Below, piece after piece: positions 36,189-44,709 of a stretch of 64,000 bases of DNA. The stretch's first letter is position 1. Every line of letters starts with the position of its first letter. Source of the stretch: Chloroflexota bacterium (GTDB taxonomy: Bacteria; Chloroflexota; UBA6077; JACCZL01); NCBI GenBank assembly GCA_030447245.1, contig JAUJPG010000001.1, positions 479,435 to 543,434 of the forward strand, read 5' to 3'. The position numbers and the translations under genes were made by a program. The notes beneath the pieces are model-generated. The model was not told the origin of the DNA. It was given only the letters and a program-made list of their open reading frames with translations, and did not search any database.

Positions 36189-36230
36189 GGAGACAGGCGT
36201 GCGTAGGGCAACCCCCCGTCTCCTGTCTCC
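36189..36230 (+). promoter_or_regulatory. stem-loop between binding-protein and ATPase genes
   Basis: GGAGACAGG (36189-36197) pairs perfectly with CCTGTCTCC (36222-36230) across a 24-base loop. The 3' arm is part of a GTCTCCT tandem repeat. It sits in the 58-base gap of the operon, could limit readthrough or stabilise the upstream mRNA, and hides a GGAG sequence. There is no T-run. Confidence 0.4.
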
Positions 36231-36242
36231 TGACTCCGCGCC

Positions 36243-37013
36243 ATGATCTCCCTCCGTGACGTCGACAAGACGTATCAGACCAGGGACGGGTCGGTGCCCG
36301 CGCTGCGCGGGGTGTCGCTGGAGATCGGCGATGGCGAGTTCGTGTCGATCGTCGGACCGAGCGGCTGCGGTAAGTCGACGCTGCTGATGCTCGTTGCCGG
36401 GCTTACCCCGGCTGATCGGGGCAGCGTGGTCGAGGTGCGGGGCCGGCCGGTGGTCGGACCGGTGACAGACCTGGGCATCGTGTTCCAGGACGCGATCCTG
36501 CTCGACTGGCGGACCGTCCTGGACAACATCATGCTCCAGGCCGAGGTCCGCCGGCTGGACCGGACGGCCCATCGCGCCCGGGCGCTGGAGCTGCTCCGAA
36601 TGGTGGGGCTGATCGGGTTCGAGCAGAAGCGGCCGTTCGAGCTCTCGGGCGGCATGCGCCAGCGTACATCGATCTGCCGGGCGCTGGTCCACGACCCGCC
36701 GTTGCTCTTGATGGACGAGCCGTTCGGGGCGCTGGACGCCTTGACCCGCGAGCAGATGACCATCGACATCCAGCGGATCTGGCTGACGACACGCAAGACG
36801 GTGCTGTTCATCACCCACAGCATCATGGAGGCGGTGCTGCTTTCGGACCGCGTGGTGGTGATGTCGCCACGTCCCGGCCGCGTCGAGGAGATTCTGACGA
36901 TCGACCTCCCACGCCCGCGCAAGCTGGACGAATCCGGCGCCCAGGAGTACACCCGCTACACGTCGCGCATCCGGGAGATCTTCCGCGCCCAGGGTATCCT
37001 GAGCCGGGAGTAG
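36243..37013 (+). CDS. ABC transporter ATP-binding protein, SsuB/TauB-type
   Basis: A 256-residue ATPase. Walker A is GPSGCGKST (about 39-47), the Q-loop is in VFQDAILLDW, the signature is LSGGMRQR, Walker B is LLLMDEP, and the switch His is in FITHSIMEA. The VFQ...L.W pattern and AVLLSDRVVVMSPRPGR are typical of nitrate/sulfonate/taurine importers. It energises the permease and lipoprotein encoded just upstream. No Shine-Dalgarno sequence lies close to the ATG; one may be sequestered in the preceding hairpin. Confidence 0.92.
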   Translation: MISLRDVDKTYQTRDGSVPALRGVSLEIGDGEFVSIVGPSGCGKSTLLMLVAGLTPADRGSVVEVRGRPVVGPVTDLGIVFQDAILLDWRTVLDNIMLQAEVRRLDRTAHRARALELLRMVGLIGFEQKRPFELSGGMRQRTSICRALVHDPPLLLMDEPFGALDALTREQMTIDIQRIWLTTRKTVLFITHSIMEAVLLSDRVVVMSPRPGRVEEILTIDLPRPRKLDESGAQEYTRYTSRIREIFRAQGILSRE

Positions 37014-37035
37014 AACACTGCAGAGGAGCAGCACT

Positions 37036-38136
37036 ATGACCACGCAGGAGCAGGGGCGGCTGATCTTTTTGGCCGAGCCGGGCAAGACGGAGTACCTGAC
37101 GTTTGATCTGGCCGAGCCGGAGCCGGGCGGAATTCTGGCCAAGGTGACCCGAGCAAACGTCTGCGGGTCGGAGCTGCACATCTGGAAGGGGCTGCACCCA
37201 ACGGTGAAGCAGTGCGTGATGGGCCACGAGATGGTGGGGCGGGTCCACACGCTCGGGGCGGGGGTGGAGACGGACTTCAACGGCGAGCCGCTGGCGGTGG
37301 GTGATCGGATCGCGGCGACCTACTTCCAGACGTGTCGGAAGTGCCGGGCGTGTCGGCGGGGCCAATTCAACCTGTGCGAGAATGCCTACAAGTTCTGGAT
37401 GCAGTCGCCGCGGAACGCGCCGCACTTCCACGGGACGTTCGGGACGCATTACGCGATCCACCCGGATCAGTACGTGTACAAGGTGCCGGACGGCGTCTCG
37501 GACCAGGTCGCCTCGTTCGCCAACTGCGCCCTGGCGCAGGTCTACTTCGGCCTCGGGCTGGCCGAGCTTCAGGCTGGCGAGACGTTGGTCATTCAGGGGG
37601 CAGGCGGGTTGGGGTTGTCGGCGATCGCCGTGGCCAGGGAGCGCGGAGCGCGGGTGATCGCCATCGACGGCGTCGGCTACCGACTCGAGGCCGCCGAGGC
37701 GTTCGGCGCCCACGAGATCGTCGACATGCGCGAGCACGAGACGCCCCAGGCGCGGGCCGAGCGCGTGGCCTACCTGGCCGAGGGCTGGGGCGCCGACGTG
37801 GGCATCGAGCTGACCGGCGTGCCGGCCGCCTTCAGCGAGGGGATCTCGCTGGTCCGCCCCGGTGGGCGGTACGTCTCGATCGGCAACGTCTCGCCGGGGC
37901 TGACCACCGAGTTCGATCCTGGAGCGCTGACCCGCCGCGCGGTGCGGATCATCCCCGTTGTCCGCTACCAGCCGTGGTACCTGGCGCGCGTGCTGCGGCT
38001 GCTGTCCGAAACGGCAGGTCGCTACCCCTGGGCGTCGCTGGTCGACACCGACTTCCCGTTCGAGCAGGTGGACGATGCCTTGGAGAAGTCCGAACGCCGT
38101 GAGGTTCGGCGAGCCAGCCTGGTGATGCCAGATTGA
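37036..38136 (+). CDS. zinc-binding alcohol dehydrogenase family protein (MDR)
   Basis: A 366-residue medium-chain dehydrogenase. Catalytic zinc ligands are Cys43 (NVCGSELH) and His64-Glu65 (GHEMVG). The structural zinc site is the four cysteines at 100, 103, 106 and 114 (CRKCRACRRGQFNLC). The nucleotide motif GAGGLGLSA lies near 187-195. It oxidises an alcohol or reduces an aldehyde/ketone with NAD(P). GAGGAG precedes the ATG. Its stop overlaps the start of the CaiB gene (TTGA), so alcohol oxidation and CoA activation may be consecutive steps. Confidence 0.88.
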   Translation: MTTQEQGRLIFLAEPGKTEYLTFDLAEPEPGGILAKVTRANVCGSELHIWKGLHPTVKQCVMGHEMVGRVHTLGAGVETDFNGEPLAVGDRIAATYFQTCRKCRACRRGQFNLCENAYKFWMQSPRNAPHFHGTFGTHYAIHPDQYVYKVPDGVSDQVASFANCALAQVYFGLGLAELQAGETLVIQGAGGLGLSAIAVARERGARVIAIDGVGYRLEAAEAFGAHEIVDMREHETPQARAERVAYLAEGWGADVGIELTGVPAAFSEGISLVRPGGRYVSIGNVSPGLTTEFDPGALTRRAVRIIPVVRYQPWYLARVLRLLSETAGRYPWASLVDTDFPFEQVDDALEKSERREVRRASLVMPD

Positions 38137-39404
38137 GCCTGCCTCCCCCCAACCCTCTGCCCCGAGGGGAGGGGGAGCACACCGCGCCGCTGGACGGCGT
38201 GCGGATCGTCGCGGTCGAGCAGTACGGGGCCGGGCCGTACGGCACGCTGTACCTGGCCGACATGGGCGCCGACGTGATCAAGATCGAGGACCCTTCGAGC
38301 GGCGGCGACATCGGGCGGTACGTGCCGCCAGGTCAGGAGGGGACTGACAGCCTGTTTTTTGAGTCCTTCAACCGCGGAAAGCGGAGCCTCGGCCTGGACC
38401 TCAAGAGCAGCGGCGGTCGCGCGGTGTTCGAGCGGCTGGTGGCCGGCGCGGACGCCGTCTACAGCAACGTGCGCGGCGACCTGCCGGCCCGGCTCGGCTT
38501 GACCTACGAGGCGCTCGGGCCGATGAACCCGCGGATCGTCTGCTGCTCGCTGTCGGCGTACGGGCGGACCGGCGAGCGCGCGGCCTACCCTGGCTATGAC
38601 GCGCTGGTGCAGGCCGAGGCCGGCTGGGCTGCGCTGACCGGTGACCCCGATGGACCGCCGACCAAGAGCGGGCTGTCGCTGGTCGACTACGCGGCCGGGC
38701 TCGTCGCCGCGCTGGGGTTGATGGTGGCCCTGTTCGACGCGCAGCGGACCGGCCGCGGGCGCGACGTCGACACGAGCCTGTACGACACGGCGATCGGTCT
38801 GTTGACCTATCCGGCGGCGTGGCACCTGACCGCCGGGCTCAAGCCCGAGCGCCAGCCGCTCTCGGGTCATCCGAGCATGGTCCCGTTCCAGTTCTTCGAG
38901 ACCCTGGATGGCCACGTCGCCGTCGCCTGTCCCAAGGAGAAGTTCTTCCGTCTGCTCGTCGGCACGCTCGGCCTGCCCGAGCTGTTGGACGACGACCGCT
39001 TCACGTCGTACGAGGCGCGCCGCCGGAACCGCTCGACGCTCGTCGGGATGTTGAACGACCGCTTCCGCGAGCGCTCAACGGCCGACTGGCTCGGCGAATT
39101 GCGCGGCCTGGTCCCAATCGCGCCGGTCCGCTCTCTGGAAGCCGCCCTCGACCGCGACGAGCTGATCGCACGCGACCTGCTGGTGCGCTACCCGCACCCG
39201 ACGTTCGGCACGGTCCAAGGCGTCGGCACCCCGTTCACCCTTGGCGGCTTCCGTCCGGACTATCGCGCTGCCCCAGGTCTTGGCGCCGACCGTGAGGGTA
39301 TCCTGGCCTCGCTTGGCTACAATGCCGCCGACGTCGAAGCGCTGGCCGCGGACGGCGCATTCGGCGAGCGTCGGACCGATGCCGCGGGCAGGGACCAGCC
39401 TTGA
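38133..39404 (+). CDS. CaiB/BaiF family CoA-transferase
   Basis: A 423-residue family III CoA-transferase. LDGVRIVAVEQYGAGPYGT and LADMGADVIKIEDPS form the N-terminal fold, the catalytic Asp is probably in GLSLVDYAAG (about 186), and TGRGRDVDTSLYD follows. The only plausible start is TTG at 38133, overlapping the previous stop. Residues 2-15 (SLPPPNPLPRGEGE) are the translation of a common G/C palindromic repeat, not native CaiB sequence, so the repeat seems to have replaced the original N-terminus. It is co-transcribed with the dehydrogenase and the nucleotidyltransferase genes. Confidence 0.85.
   Translation: MSLPPPNPLPRGEGEHTAPLDGVRIVAVEQYGAGPYGTLYLADMGADVIKIEDPSSGGDIGRYVPPGQEGTDSLFFESFNRGKRSLGLDLKSSGGRAVFERLVAGADAVYSNVRGDLPARLGLTYEALGPMNPRIVCCSLSAYGRTGERAAYPGYDALVQAEAGWAALTGDPDGPPTKSGLSLVDYAAGLVAALGLMVALFDAQRTGRGRDVDTSLYDTAIGLLTYPAAWHLTAGLKPERQPLSGHPSMVPFQFFETLDGHVAVACPKEKFFRLLVGTLGLPELLDDDRFTSYEARRRNRSTLVGMLNDRFRERSTADWLGELRGLVPIAPVRSLEAALDRDELIARDLLVRYPHPTFGTVQGVGTPFTLGGFRPDYRAAPGLGADREGILASLGYNAADVEALAADGAFGERRTDAAGRDQP
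38143..38177. repeat. REP-like palindromic element inside a coding start
   Basis: CTCCCCC (38143-38149) pairs with GGGGGAG (38171-38177), with an inner CCCC-GA-GGGG core. Its translation contains PNPLPRGEG, a tell-tale of a palindromic repeat common in GC-rich bacterial genomes. It forms the first codons of the CaiB gene. Confidence 0.55.
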
Positions 39405-40180
39405 GCCAGAGGGCTGAGACGTTGACGCACCCCCGAATGATCGACCCTTCGGCCCTGCCGCGCATCGCGGAGCGGCTGAAGCAGGACGTCGGGGCCGAAG
39501 CCGTCATCGTCTACGGATCGGTCGCACGCGGCGACGCGACAGTCGACAGCGACATCGATCTCCTCGTGATCGCCCCCCTCGACGGGGATGATGAGCCTTA
39601 CCTGGAACGCGTACGCCGCGCAATTGACGATTCCGGCTACCGACTGCCGATCTCGCCGCTGGTGCTCACACCCGATCAAGTTCGGCGGCGGTTGGAAGCT
39701 GACGACCGCTTCATCCGGCAGATCATCGAGCGCGGCGTTGAACTTGGCGCAGGATCACTCGCCGCTCACAGCAGGTGGGGGGGGATCAAGCCGTTTCCAG
39801 GAGCGAAGGCATCTGATACCTGGCGCGCAAACGCTCGGCGAGACTGGCACCGGGTTGGCGTACTGCTGGCCGACGACGACGGCGCGGCCGCCGGGTTCTT
39901 TCTCCAGCAAGCGCTCGAGAATTTCCTGAAGGGTTGGCTCTTAGACCGCGGCTGGGATCTGCGAAAGACGCATTGGGTCAACGATCTGCTCGACGAGGCC
40001 ATCGGCCACGCGGCGGCTCTGGCGGAGTTCAGACCGATCTGTGGCCGGGTCAAGGACTACTACTTCGCGGATCGCTATCCCAGTCTCCCAGCCCCGCCCA
40101 GCGCTCAACAGGTCCGTCAGGACCTGGATGAGACGCGGCGGCTAGTCGCCGCCTTGTTCCCGGACGAACAGCTCACCTAG
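39401..40180 (+). CDS. fused nucleotidyltransferase (MNT) - HEPN domain protein
   Basis: A 259-residue fusion. Residues of about 30-60 carry the minimal nucleotidyltransferase motif GSVARGDATVDSDIDLLV (GS...SDID). Residues of about 140-250 are a HEPN domain (FFLQQALENFLKGWLLDRGWDLRKTHWVNDLL). In most genomes MntA antitoxin and HEPN toxin are separate genes; here they are one chain. I do not see the RNase Rx4-6H motif, so it may belong to the non-nuclease HI0073/HI0074-type group. The TTG at 39401 overlaps the CaiB stop and has AGGGA upstream; an ATG at 39437 is an alternative. Confidence 0.7.
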   Translation: MSQRAETLTHPRMIDPSALPRIAERLKQDVGAEAVIVYGSVARGDATVDSDIDLLVIAPLDGDDEPYLERVRRAIDDSGYRLPISPLVLTPDQVRRRLEADDRFIRQIIERGVELGAGSLAAHSRWGGIKPFPGAKASDTWRANARRDWHRVGVLLADDDGAAAGFFLQQALENFLKGWLLDRGWDLRKTHWVNDLLDEAIGHAAALAEFRPICGRVKDYYFADRYPSLPAPPSAQQVRQDLDETRRLVAALFPDEQLT

Positions 40181-40193
40181 GACGCCCGCTCAC

Positions 40194-40802
40194 TCAGGCC
40201 TTGATCCAGGTTTCGGAGAAGGCCAGAAAGGCGGTGCTGCTCTGGGTGCCGTACATGTCGCGCGGGCCGGGCACGCCGCGGCCGCGGACGCCATTGGCGA
40301 CGACCTCGCAGGCGCGGGCGGGGACGAACAGGGAGAACATCTCGTGCTTGCCGGTCGACGACTGCTCCTTGAGGAACTCGACCATGAATGGCTCGCCAAG
40401 CTCGCGCCAGGTCAGGGTGATGTCGACGTCAGGGCCGGTGATGCGCTCGGTCCAGGCAGTCTTGTGGTCGCCGCTGTGGGTGAACGACTCGGCGGGCTTG
40501 AACGGGAGGTTGGCGAGGTTCGGGTTGCCCTTCCAGGTCCCGAAGTGGGCGATGAAATCGCTGAGAAGGTAGCGGGCGAGCGGCTCGTTGTCGGTGTAGC
40601 ACGCGTTCACCGCCTGGCCGCCGGCGCGGCCGGTCGGGTCAGTCAGGATGAACACGGCGTGACCAGGGCCCCGCGGGGAGACGACGACGCGGAAGAACGA
40701 CACCAGGCAGGTGGTCTCGCCCTCCGGCGAGTCCTTGAGGGTGATGCCCGGGTTTTCACCGGACCAATCGATCGGGTTCGGGTTGATCGGCGGGCGCGCC
40801 AT
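40194..40802 (-). CDS. conserved-looking protein of unknown function
   Basis: A 202-residue soluble protein with no signal peptide that I cannot assign to a family. Features are a Pro-rich start (MARPPINPNPIDW), a beta-rich core (CLVSFFRVVVSPRGPGHAVFILTDPTG), YLLSDFIAHFGTWKGNPNLANLPF and a C-terminal FLAFSETWIKA. AGGTGG precedes the ATG at 40802, so the longer frame to 41201 is rejected. It is divergent from the peptide-type binding-protein gene and convergent with the MNT-HEPN gene, so it may share a control region with the transporter and urease-like operon. Confidence 0.65.
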   Translation of the reverse strand: MARPPINPNPIDWSGENPGITLKDSPEGETTCLVSFFRVVVSPRGPGHAVFILTDPTGRAGGQAVNACYTDNEPLARYLLSDFIAHFGTWKGNPNLANLPFKPAESFTHSGDHKTAWTERITGPDVDITLTWRELGEPFMVEFLKEQSSTGKHEMFSLFVPARACEVVANGVRGRGVPGPRDMYGTQSSTAFLAFSETWIKA

Positions 40803-40943
40803 CTTCACCACCTCAGGTCCGTGGGTCTTGCGATGGGCGCTGGATACCACGCCGCGCGGTCGGCGGACAAGGCGTAGCTCGGTTGGATGCTCGTCACGAA
40901 GCCGGTTCTGGATCGGCTGCGCAGGCCGTGCGAGCACGCACGC

Positions 40944-40980
40944 TTGACAGATGGAACGATTGGTATTTTCGGTATATAGT
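40944..40980 (+). promoter_or_regulatory. AT-rich candidate promoter of transporter/urease-like operon
   Basis: TTGACA (40944-40949) and TATATAGT (40973-40980) stand out in GC-rich DNA about 65 bases before the binding-protein gene. The 23-25-base spacing is too long for a standard sigma-70 promoter, so an activator, another -35, or an extracytoplasmic sigma factor (GGAAC at 40953) may be involved. Confidence 0.3.
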
Positions 40981-41044
40981 GGGACCATCGGCGGTCCATG
41001 GCGCTGTCGGGACCGGTGCCGGGCACAGCCGGTGAGGAGGGAAC

Positions 41045-42712
41045 ATGAGCGGCATCGAACGAAACCCCGGCGGCGAGACGCCTCGAGTTCGCCTGAGCCG
41101 ACGCGCGGCGCTGAAGCGATCGGCGCTGCTGACCGTCGGGCTGGCCGGCGGCGCGTTGCTGCAGGCGTGCGGTCAGGGCGGCACGCCCCCAGCAGCGGCA
41201 CCTCCCGCCAAGCCGACTGAGGCCCCGAGGGCGGCCGCGCCGCCGACCGCGCCGGCCGCCGCGGCGCCCCGTGGCGAGATCGTGGCCGCGATGTCCCAGG
41301 ATCTTCAGAGCATGGACCCGGCCAACCACGTCAATATCTCCGACTGGTCAGTCCACCGTCATATGTTCGACCCGCTGCTCGAGAAAGACTTCGACGGCAA
41401 GTTCGTGCCGATGCTGGCCGAATCGTGGTCGCCCGTCGACGACACGACCTGGCAGTTCAACTTACGCAAGGGCGTGAAGTTCCACAATGGTGAGGAGTTC
41501 ACCGCCGAGTCGGTCAAGGCGACGATGGAGCGGATGCCGCCAGGCAGCCAGCTAGTCCAAGCCGGGCTCCTCTGGACGTCGCTCAAGGAAGTGGAGATCA
41601 AAGGACCCTTCTACACCGTCCTGCTACGCGGCTCGCTGCCGATCGGCTCGATGCTCCACAACCTGACGATGACCGAAATGCTACCTGGCCTCGGCCACGA
41701 AAGACCTGGAGGAGTACTTCCGCAAGCCGGTTGGGACCGGACCGCCTGAAGTTCGTGAGCCGGTCGCGCGGCGACCGGATCGTCTTCGAGGCGAATCGTG
41801 AGTACTGGCAGCCAGGCGTCCCTAAGGTGGAGAAGGCGACGATCCGCTTCATCCCGAGGGTTCGACGCGGCTGGCCGGGCCTCAAGGCCAGCGAGATCGA
41901 CGTTGTCGACCGCTGCCGTTCGAGGAAGAGGAGTCGATCAAGGCAACCCAGACCTGCGCTGGGAGCCGGTCGTCGGCGTCGAGTCGCAATACATCGGGTT
42001 CCAGTGCGAGAAGCCGCCGTTCAACGACCCGCGGGTCCGTCAAGCGCTGAACTACGGGACCAACAAGGACACGATTATCAAGGAGCTGTTGCTCGGCAAC
42101 GGCAAGATCGCCGACGCGCCGATGGCACCGGGGATCTTTGGCTACGCCCAGCAGACGCCGTACGCCTATGATCCGGAGCGCGCCAGGTCGCTGCTGCGCG
42201 ATGCGGGTGTCTCGGGCGGCACCATCGAGCTGATCGTCCTGAAGGGGCTGTACACCAAGGGACTCGAGATCGCCCAGGCGATCGGCGCCCAGTGGCAGCA
42301 ATTGGGCTTCACGATCAACATCAACGACATGGAAGTTGCCCGCACGCGCGAGGTCCGCGCGGCCGGCACGTTCGACACGTTCTTCGCTGGCTGGGTGACG
42401 ATGAGCCGCGACGCCGACTTCGCACTGTGGCGTAACTTCCACAGCACGACGACCGGCCAGTTCCGCAACGTCAGCCAGGTCCGCTACTCGAACCCGCAGG
42501 TCGACAAGCTGCTCGAGACCGGGCAGACCAGCATCAAGGACGAGGACCGTGCACGGGCATACGCCGAGGCGCAGAAGATCATCTGGGACGACGCGCCGTG
42601 GGTTTTCCTGTTCTACACCACCAACGCCTTCGGCGTCCGCAAGCGCGTCGAGGGCTGGCGCTCGCGGCCAGACTACTTCACGCTGGTCAAAGACGTCGGA
42701 GTAGGAGCCTAA
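41045..42712 (+). pseudogene. ABC transporter substrate-binding lipoprotein, family 5 (peptide/DppA-type), frameshifted
   Basis: The N-terminus has a twin-arginine-like lipoprotein signal (LSRRAALKRS...LLQAC) and a Pro/Ala linker. The SBP_bac_5 fold (MDPANHVNISDWSVHRHMFDPL, WQFNLRKGVKFHNGEEFTAESV) is then clear up to about 41690. Between about 41690 and 41960 at least five single-base indels switch frames (fragments ATKDLEEYFRKPVGTG, LKFVSRSRGDRIVFEANREY, ASEIDVVD, LPFEEEESIK). From about 41960 the C-terminal half is intact to 42712. The amino-acid signal is well kept in every frame. The TGAGGAGGGAAC site precedes the ATG. It supplies the permeases that follow. Confidence 0.8.
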
Positions 42713-42719
42713 CCCCACC

Positions 42720-42750
42720 CCGCGAAGCGCACTCGTTCCGCGAAGCGCAC
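42720..42750. repeat. two-copy 13-bp direct repeat
   Basis: CCGCGAAGCGCAC occurs at 42720-42732 and 42738-42750 (18-bp period) in the 86-base gap before the permease gene. No function is known; it could be a protein-binding site. Confidence 0.5.
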
Positions 42751-42798
42751 GTGCTCCAACCTTTCATTCACGAGCGTAAGGGCCGGTAGAGGCAACCC

Positions 42799-43719
42799 AT
42801 GGGCAGCTATCTCGCGCGACGGCTGGTCCAGTCGGTCTTCACGCTGGTCGGCGTGTCGCTGGTCGTGTTCCTGGTGCTGCGAATAATCCCGGGCGATCCG
42901 GCTCGACTGTTACTGCCGGAGGGCGCGTCGCCCGAGGAGATCACGCGGCTGCGCACCAAGCTGGGGCTGGAGCAAGCACTGCCGATCCAGTACCTGATCT
43001 TCTTGCGGGATGCCGTCCGCGGCGACTTTGGCCGCTCGTACCAGTACGACGAGCCAGCGCTCGGGATCGTGCTGGAGAAGGTGCCGGCGACGGCTGAGCT
43101 GACCGTCTACGCGCTCCTGTTCGCGATCCTGGTCGCCGTGCCAATCGGCGTGCTGGCCGCGACACGCCGCCAGACAGTGTTCGACTACGGCACGATGGGC
43201 TTCGCGTTCCTGGGCCAATCGATGCCCAGCTTCTGGCTCGGGATCATGCTGATTCTGGTTCTGGCGGTCGGGTTGCGGCTGCTGCCGACCTCCGGTCGCG
43301 GAACCTGGCAGCACCTGGTCATGCCGGCGCTGACGCTGGCCAGCTTCCAGATGGCGCTCATCGCACGGCTGGTCCGCTCGAGCATGTTGGAGGTGCTGCG
43401 CGAGGACTACGTTCGGACGGCGCGCGGTAAGGGGCTGCCGGCCCGCACGGTGGTCCTGCGCCACGCGCTCCGCAACAGCATCATCCCGGTCGTGACCGTG
43501 ATCGGGCTGCAGTTCGGGACACTGCTCGGTGGAGCGGTGATCACCGAGACGGTGTTCAACTGGCCGGGGGTGGGCAAACTGGTAGTCGACGCGATCTACA
43601 TCCGTGACTACCCGATCGTTCAGGCGGTGCTGGTCGTCTCCGGCACGGCATTCGTGCTGATCAACCTGCTCATCGACCTGAGCTACAGCTACCTCGACCC
43701 ACGGATTCGATACGCGTGA
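42799..43719 (+). CDS. ABC transporter permease, DppB/OppB-type
   Basis: A 306-residue permease with six membrane helices. YLARRLVQSVFTLVGVSLVVFLVLR and IPGDPARLLLPEGAS are the standard DppB opening; the EAA loop ARGKGLPARTVVLRHALRNSIIPVVTV contacts the ATPase. It imports peptides, nickel or similar solutes. No cognate ATPase gene (DppD/DppF) lies in the cluster, so ATPases must come from elsewhere. Its partner is the DppC-like gene 39 bases downstream. Confidence 0.92.
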   Translation: MGSYLARRLVQSVFTLVGVSLVVFLVLRIIPGDPARLLLPEGASPEEITRLRTKLGLEQALPIQYLIFLRDAVRGDFGRSYQYDEPALGIVLEKVPATAELTVYALLFAILVAVPIGVLAATRRQTVFDYGTMGFAFLGQSMPSFWLGIMLILVLAVGLRLLPTSGRGTWQHLVMPALTLASFQMALIARLVRSSMLEVLREDYVRTARGKGLPARTVVLRHALRNSIIPVVTVIGLQFGTLLGGAVITETVFNWPGVGKLVVDAIYIRDYPIVQAVLVVSGTAFVLINLLIDLSYSYLDPRIRYA

Positions 43720-43758
43720 AGCTAGACGCTGCGCTCAGGACCGGGTTGGAGCCGGCCG

Positions 43759-44664
43759 GTGGCTGAAGCTCTCCCGACGCCGATCGCCGCCACACCGGCT
43801 GCGCTTGCCCCGGGCCGAGTCTCGCGTCGGCCGTCGAACATCCGGCGGCTGCTGCGCAACCGCCAGGCCAGCGCCGGCGGGCTGCTGATCCTGCTGATGC
43901 TGCTGGCGGCAATCCTGGCGCCGCTGCTTGCGCCGTGGGACCCACTGGCGCAGCAGCTCTCGCGGCGGCTGGAGCCGCCGGGATCGCCAATTTACCTGCT
44001 GGGCAGCGACCCGAACGGCCGCGACATCCTGAGCCGGCTCTTGTTCGGGGCACGCGTCTCGCTCTCGGTCGGCTTTCTCAGTATGCTGCTCGCCGGGGTG
44101 GTCGGGGTCGTGCTCGGGCTGGTCTCCGGCTACTTCGGCGGGAGCCTCGACGACCTGATCATGCGGCTGGCGGACGTCCAGCTTGCGTTCCCGGTGATTC
44201 TGCTGGCGATCACGATCGTCTCGGTCGTCGGGCGCAACGTGGCGACCATCGTGCTGGTCCTGGGGCTGACCGGCTGGGTGGTCTACGCGCGGACGGTCCG
44301 CAGCTCGGTCCTGAGCCTGCGCGAGCGCGACTTCGTCCTGGCCGCGCGCTGCCTGGGGGCGGGCCATCACCGCATCTTGCTGCGCCACATCCTGCCGAAC
44401 ACGGCTGCGCCGATCCTGGTGGTCGCGACCGTCCAGATCGCGACGATGATCGTGCTGGAATCGGGGCTGAGCTTCTTCGGCCTGGGCATTCAGCCGCCAA
44501 CGCCGACCTGGGGCGGGATGCTGGCGGAGGGCCGCGACTACCTGAGCAACGCGTGGTGGGTGAGCACGATACCCGGCCTGGCGATCATGCTCACAGTGCT
44601 GGGGATCAACCTCCTTGGCGACGGCCTCCGCGACGTGCTCGACCCGCAGCTGAAGGACTACTAG
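43759..44664 (+). CDS. ABC transporter permease, DppC/OppC-type
   Basis: A 301-residue permease. LLRNRQASAGGLLILLMLLAAILAPLLAPWDP and LLGSDPNGRDILSRLLFGARVSLSVGF are typical DppC segments; the EAA loop is AARCLGAGHHRILLRHILPNTAAPILV, and GLSFFGLGIQPPTPTWGGML is near the end. It pairs with the DppB-like protein. Oligopeptide-type systems include nickel importers (NikBC), of interest because urease-like genes follow after 45 bases, but the type cannot be told from sequence alone. Confidence 0.92.
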   Translation: MAEALPTPIAATPAALAPGRVSRRPSNIRRLLRNRQASAGGLLILLMLLAAILAPLLAPWDPLAQQLSRRLEPPGSPIYLLGSDPNGRDILSRLLFGARVSLSVGFLSMLLAGVVGVVLGLVSGYFGGSLDDLIMRLADVQLAFPVILLAITIVSVVGRNVATIVLVLGLTGWVVYARTVRSSVLSLRERDFVLAARCLGAGHHRILLRHILPNTAAPILVVATVQIATMIVLESGLSFFGLGIQPPTPTWGGMLAEGRDYLSNAWWVSTIPGLAIMLTVLGINLLGDGLRDVLDPQLKDY

Positions 44665-44709
44665 CCGAGTGTATGGCCGCCCGATCGATCCCCACGGAGG
44701 CACGCCCGC

